Source: JAYFNU01 sp964458545 (GTDB lineage Bacteria > Bacillota > Clostridia > Oscillospirales > Ruminococcaceae). Taken from it: a stretch of 7,655 bases of DNA. How positions within the stretch are numbered: position 1 is the stretch's first letter; each line of letters begins with the position of its first letter. Below the pieces are notes generated by a model that saw nothing but the letters and a program-made list of their open reading frames with translations, had not been told where the DNA came from and did no database searches. The translations under genes and the position numbers were made by a program. Location of the stretch: positions 1 through 7,655 of the forward strand of contig CAYWJF010000071.1 of assembly GCA_964458545.1 (NCBI GenBank), in the 5' to 3' direction. This document shows, piece by piece, positions 6,115 to 7,655 of this stretch.

Positions 6115-7188
6115 ATGAAAAAGGTTATTGCGTCGTTCCTTATATTAATAGTTCCTTTGTGTTTACTGCTTGTCGGAGTGAACTATTTTGTTGACCCCGC
6201 TAATGTTTTTAACGCCGCAAAGTTTGTCGACGCGGTTTATGACATTACCGTTTCGGGTCTCAACGCCGACGGGGTTTCAAACTACGCCGACCGCCTCTTT
6301 GTTGAAAAACGTATAAGCGCTATGGACGAAGCGCCCGACGTAATGGTATACGGCTCAAGCCGAAGCGCGCAGATAGACAGCTTAATTGCAGGGGCAAGCT
6401 GCTTTAACGCGAGCGTTTCGGGTGCGACACTTGAGGACGTGGTTTCAGTTTATGAAATAAGCCGCACGAAGGAGCTAGCCCCTAAGCGGGTGGTGCTCTG
6501 CGTTGAGCCGTGGTTCTTCGACAGTCACAAGAACGACGCGCGTTATGGACTATATCTTTCAAAGTATTATGAAAGCTTCATTAACCGCAACATTGACGTC
6601 GAATATAATTATGATGGCGAGTCACTCGCCGAAAGCAACGCACGCGAGCTTTTCTCGCTTGAGTATTTTCAGTCGGGTGCTAATTCCCTGTTCGGTTCTT
6701 CCGTTAACGAGCACCGCTTCCCGACGGCAACCGAAAGCCTTGAAACAAACTCGGGTATGATAAAGAGCGACGGAAGCTTCGTCTATCCTAACAGCTACCT
6801 GCGCGCATCCGACTCGGATATTCTTTTAAGAAAGGAAGAGGCTCTTGAGGGGATAATCTCCTCCCTTCGCGACAGCGGCGGAATTGACCAGAATAAAAAG
6901 GCGGTCTTCGAGTCGCTTGTGAAGGATATTCTTTCGGATGGTTCGTCGCTTACAATTCTTATTTCGCCCTACGACCCATATGTCTTCGGTGAAATTCAAG
7001 CCGTACCCGCCGCTAACGAAAACCTTTCGGATATCGAAAGCTATCTTGGGCGTTTTTGTGAGGAAACGGGCGCAACGCTTGTCGGCTCCTACGACCCCGC
7101 AAAGTGCGGCTTTAGCTCCACGTCCTTTATCGACGCGCTTCATATTACCTACGACGATACCTACGCGCTGCTGCACGGAAAAATATAA
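6115..7188 (+). CDS. Membrane-anchored SGNH-hydrolase-like protein, probable partner of the MBOAT acyltransferase
   Basis: This 357-residue protein starts with a short Lys-rich end and one hydrophobic segment (about 4-24) with no obvious cleavage site, so it is probably anchored with its bulk outside. VMVYGSSRS (77-84) fits the first SGNH block, with Ser81 or Ser82 as nucleophile. DALH (340-343) near the C-terminus supplies the Asp and His of the triad. An ISPYDP segment (284-289) lies between them, as in DltD- and AlgJ/AlgX-like proteins. Such proteins take the acyl group delivered by an MBOAT partner and place it on a glycan. The gene follows the MBOAT stop by 7 bases. GAGG (6106-6109) fits the second of two adjacent ATGs (6115) better than the first (6112). 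The exact subfamily is not recognised, and the DNA after the stop has only a weak terminator-like palindrome. Confidence 0.8.
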   Translation: MKKVIASFLILIVPLCLLLVGVNYFVDPANVFNAAKFVDAVYDITVSGLNADGVSNYADRLFVEKRISAMDEAPDVMVYGSSRSAQIDSLIAGASCFNASVSGATLEDVVSVYEISRTKELAPKRVVLCVEPWFFDSHKNDARYGLYLSKYYESFINRNIDVEYNYDGESLAESNARELFSLEYFQSGANSLFGSSVNEHRFPTATESLETNSGMIKSDGSFVYPNSYLRASDSDILLRKEEALEGIISSLRDSGGIDQNKKAVFESLVKDILSDGSSLTILISPYDPYVFGEIQAVPAANENLSDIESYLGRFCEETGATLVGSYDPAKCGFSSTSFIDALHITYDDTYALLHGKI

Positions 7189-7194
7189 TTTTTC
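7178..7194 (+). repeat. AT-rich palindrome over the stop codon of the SGNH-like gene
   Basis: GAAAAAT and ATTTTTC flank a 3-base centre and span the TAA stop, with a T-rich stretch after them. The stem is almost all A-T, so at best this is a weak terminator. No better terminator is seen before the tRNA promoter, and read-through into the tRNA genes is possible. Confidence 0.3.
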
Positions 7195-7200
7195 TTTTTA

Positions 7201-7229
7201 TTGACAAGGTTCTTTTATTTATGTATAAT
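7201..7229 (+). promoter_or_regulatory. Consensus sigma-A promoter for the tRNA genes
   Basis: TTGACA (7201-7206) and TATAAT (7224-7229) are both perfect and separated by 17 bases, the strongest promoter in the window. Transcription should begin near 7236, about 25 bases before tRNA-Met. Such strength is usual for stable RNA genes. Confidence 0.9.
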
Positions 7230-7239
7230 ATTTTTTGCT

Positions 7240-7257
7240 CTACAATTTGTTTTGTAG
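7240..7257 (+). other. Small hairpin in the leader of the tRNA transcript
   Basis: CTACAA (7240-7245) and TTGTAG (7252-7257) pair over a 6-base loop, ending 4 bases before tRNA-Met. It lies in the short leader that RNase P would remove. It may help processing or be incidental. Confidence 0.35.
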
Positions 7258-7261
7258 CTGC

Positions 7262-7338
7262 GGCGGATTAGCTCAGTTGGCTAGAGCACTCGGTTCATAC
7301 CCGGGGTGTCGCTGGTTCGAATCCTGCATCCGCTACCA
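7262..7338 (+). tRNA. tRNA-Met (CAT anticodon)
   Basis: A full cloverleaf can be drawn: acceptor GGCGGAT (7262-7268) with ATCCGCT (7328-7334), D stem GCTC/GAGC, anticodon stem CTCGG/CCGGG around the loop TTCATAC with CAT at 7296-7298, a TTCGAAT T loop (7316-7322), and an encoded CCA. It lacks the three G-C pairs and the unpaired 1-72 of an initiator, and resembles elongator Met rather than tRNA-Ile2. The T stem (GCTGG with CCTGC) has a central T-T mismatch at 7313/7325, which is odd. Confidence 0.92.
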
Positions 7339-7342
7339 TAAA

Positions 7343-7366
7343 AGAGGAGGACAAAAGCCCTCCTCT
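7343..7366 (+). terminator. Hairpin between the two tRNAs, possible weak terminator or processing element
   Basis: AGAGGAGG (7343-7350) pairs perfectly with CCTCCTCT (7359-7366) over an 8-base loop, followed only by CTTT. The poor T-run makes efficient termination unlikely. tRNA-Glu, five bases downstream, has no promoter of its own that I can see, so read-through and processing fit better. Confidence 0.45.
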
Positions 7367-7371
7367 CTTTA

Positions 7372-7446
7372 GGCCCGGTGGTCAAGCGGTTAAGACACCG
7401 CCCTTTCACGGCGGTATCACGAGTTCGATTCTCGTCCGGGTCACCA
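7372..7446 (+). tRNA. tRNA-Glu (TTC anticodon)
   Basis: The acceptor GGCCCGG (7372-7378) pairs with CCGGGTC (7436-7442) with one G-T pair. The anticodon stem CCGCC/GGCGG encloses CTTTCAC with TTC at 7405-7407. The T arm is ACGAG-TTCGATT-CTCGT, and CCA is encoded at 7444-7446. It is co-transcribed with tRNA-Met from the promoter at 7201-7229. Confidence 0.96.
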
Positions 7447-7477
7447 AAAAAGCACACTCAGAAGAGTGTGCTTTTTT
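7446..7477. terminator. Strong bidirectional terminator after tRNA-Glu
   Basis: GCACACTC (7452-7459) and GAGTGTGC (7464-7471) form a perfect 8-bp stem with a 4-base loop, flanked by six A on the left and six T on the right. It ends the tRNA transcript on the plus strand. By symmetry it can also end the minus-strand frame to its right. The A-run starts with the last base of the encoded CCA. Confidence 0.92.
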
Positions 7478-7525
7478 CTATGCCTGTCTTTACTTTTTGC
7501 GTTCGACCCATACTTCAGTTTCTTC

Positions 7526-7609
7526 CTACTCCTTCGGCGTTACGCTCCAGTCGAGTATAAGTCTTCCGTCGTCTATCGGCGCTATCGTCTCGGCTTCCTC
7601 TAGCGGCAT
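7526..7609 (-). CDS. Short unrecognised ORF, or 3' end of a broken gene
   Basis: A 27-codon frame on the minus strand (MPLEEAETIAPIDDGRLILD..., ending TAG) has GGAGG 6 bases before its ATG, and codons like those of the other genes here. I do not recognise it. Two facts suggest it is part of something larger. A different frame runs in from the window edge (7655 to about 7611, reading KVYENKLFTNMEDL) and would join it after a one-base shift. After the TAG, the same frame stays open for 11 more plausible codons (EETEVWVERKK) to a TAA at 7490-7492. It could be a true small gene, the overlapping second gene of a pair, or the decayed 3' end of one gene. The bidirectional terminator at 7446-7477 would close it. 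Confidence 0.3.
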   Translation of the reverse strand: MPLEEAETIAPIDDGRLILDWSVTPKE

Positions 7610-7655
7610 TAAGGTCCTCCATATTAGTAAAGAGCTTGTTTTCGTATACCTTCAA

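Noticed and set aside
4683..7188. A dlt-type D-alanylation system
   Set aside because: The two proteins resemble DltB and DltD in logic, but no D-alanine ligase or carrier protein gene is present in the window, so plain O-acylation is the simpler reading.
7262..7338. tRNA-Ile2 or initiator tRNA with CAT anticodon
   Set aside because: The anticodon stem lacks the initiator G-C triplet, base 1 pairs with base 72, and the arms resemble elongator tRNA-Met more than tRNA-Ile2.
7378..7560. Plus-strand open frame starting inside tRNA-Glu
   Set aside because: It runs through the tRNA and the terminator hairpin and is clearly non-coding.

Overview
The window looks like chromosomal core DNA from a low-to-mid GC Gram-positive anaerobe, most likely a Clostridia-type member of the Bacillota. 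The grounds are purine-rich GGAGG-type ribosome binding sites, near-consensus sigma-A promoters, a Soj/Spo0J-type parA-parB pair with palindromic parS sites, and serS directly downstream. The parABS set suggests a position near the replication origin. The lineage is inferred, not proven.

Left part (1-1698): a 5' half of a serine tRNA gene lies on the minus strand at the edge and breaks off in the anticodon arm. A strong minus-strand terminator follows, then an iron-dependent alcohol dehydrogenase gene on the minus strand. The 375-base divergent intergenic region carries a good minus-strand promoter for the dehydrogenase, an inverted repeat over its -35 box, a Fur-like box in the long leader, a weak plus-strand -10 for parA, and two perfect parS palindromes.

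Centre (1699-7188, plus strand): parA, parB, serS, an MBOAT O-acyltransferase of the AlgI type and a membrane-anchored SGNH-like partner. Spacings are very tight (1-base overlap, 49-base gap, 10-base overlap, 7-base gap) and I see no terminator between them, so they may be one transcript. parA and parB segregate the origin region. serS charges tRNA-Ser. The last two genes form a typical two-protein system that moves acyl groups, probably acetyl, across the membrane onto a cell-surface glycan.

Right part (7189-7655): a consensus promoter drives tRNA-Met(CAT) and tRNA-Glu(TTC), separated by a hairpin and closed by a strong symmetric terminator. Beyond it, on the minus strand, is a short or broken reading frame that runs to the window edge and that I do not recognise.

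I found no transposase, integrase or CRISPR array. The points most worth a second look are the truncated tRNA-Ser, the serS-acyltransferase coupling, the Fur-like box before an iron enzyme, and the disrupted frame at the right edge.
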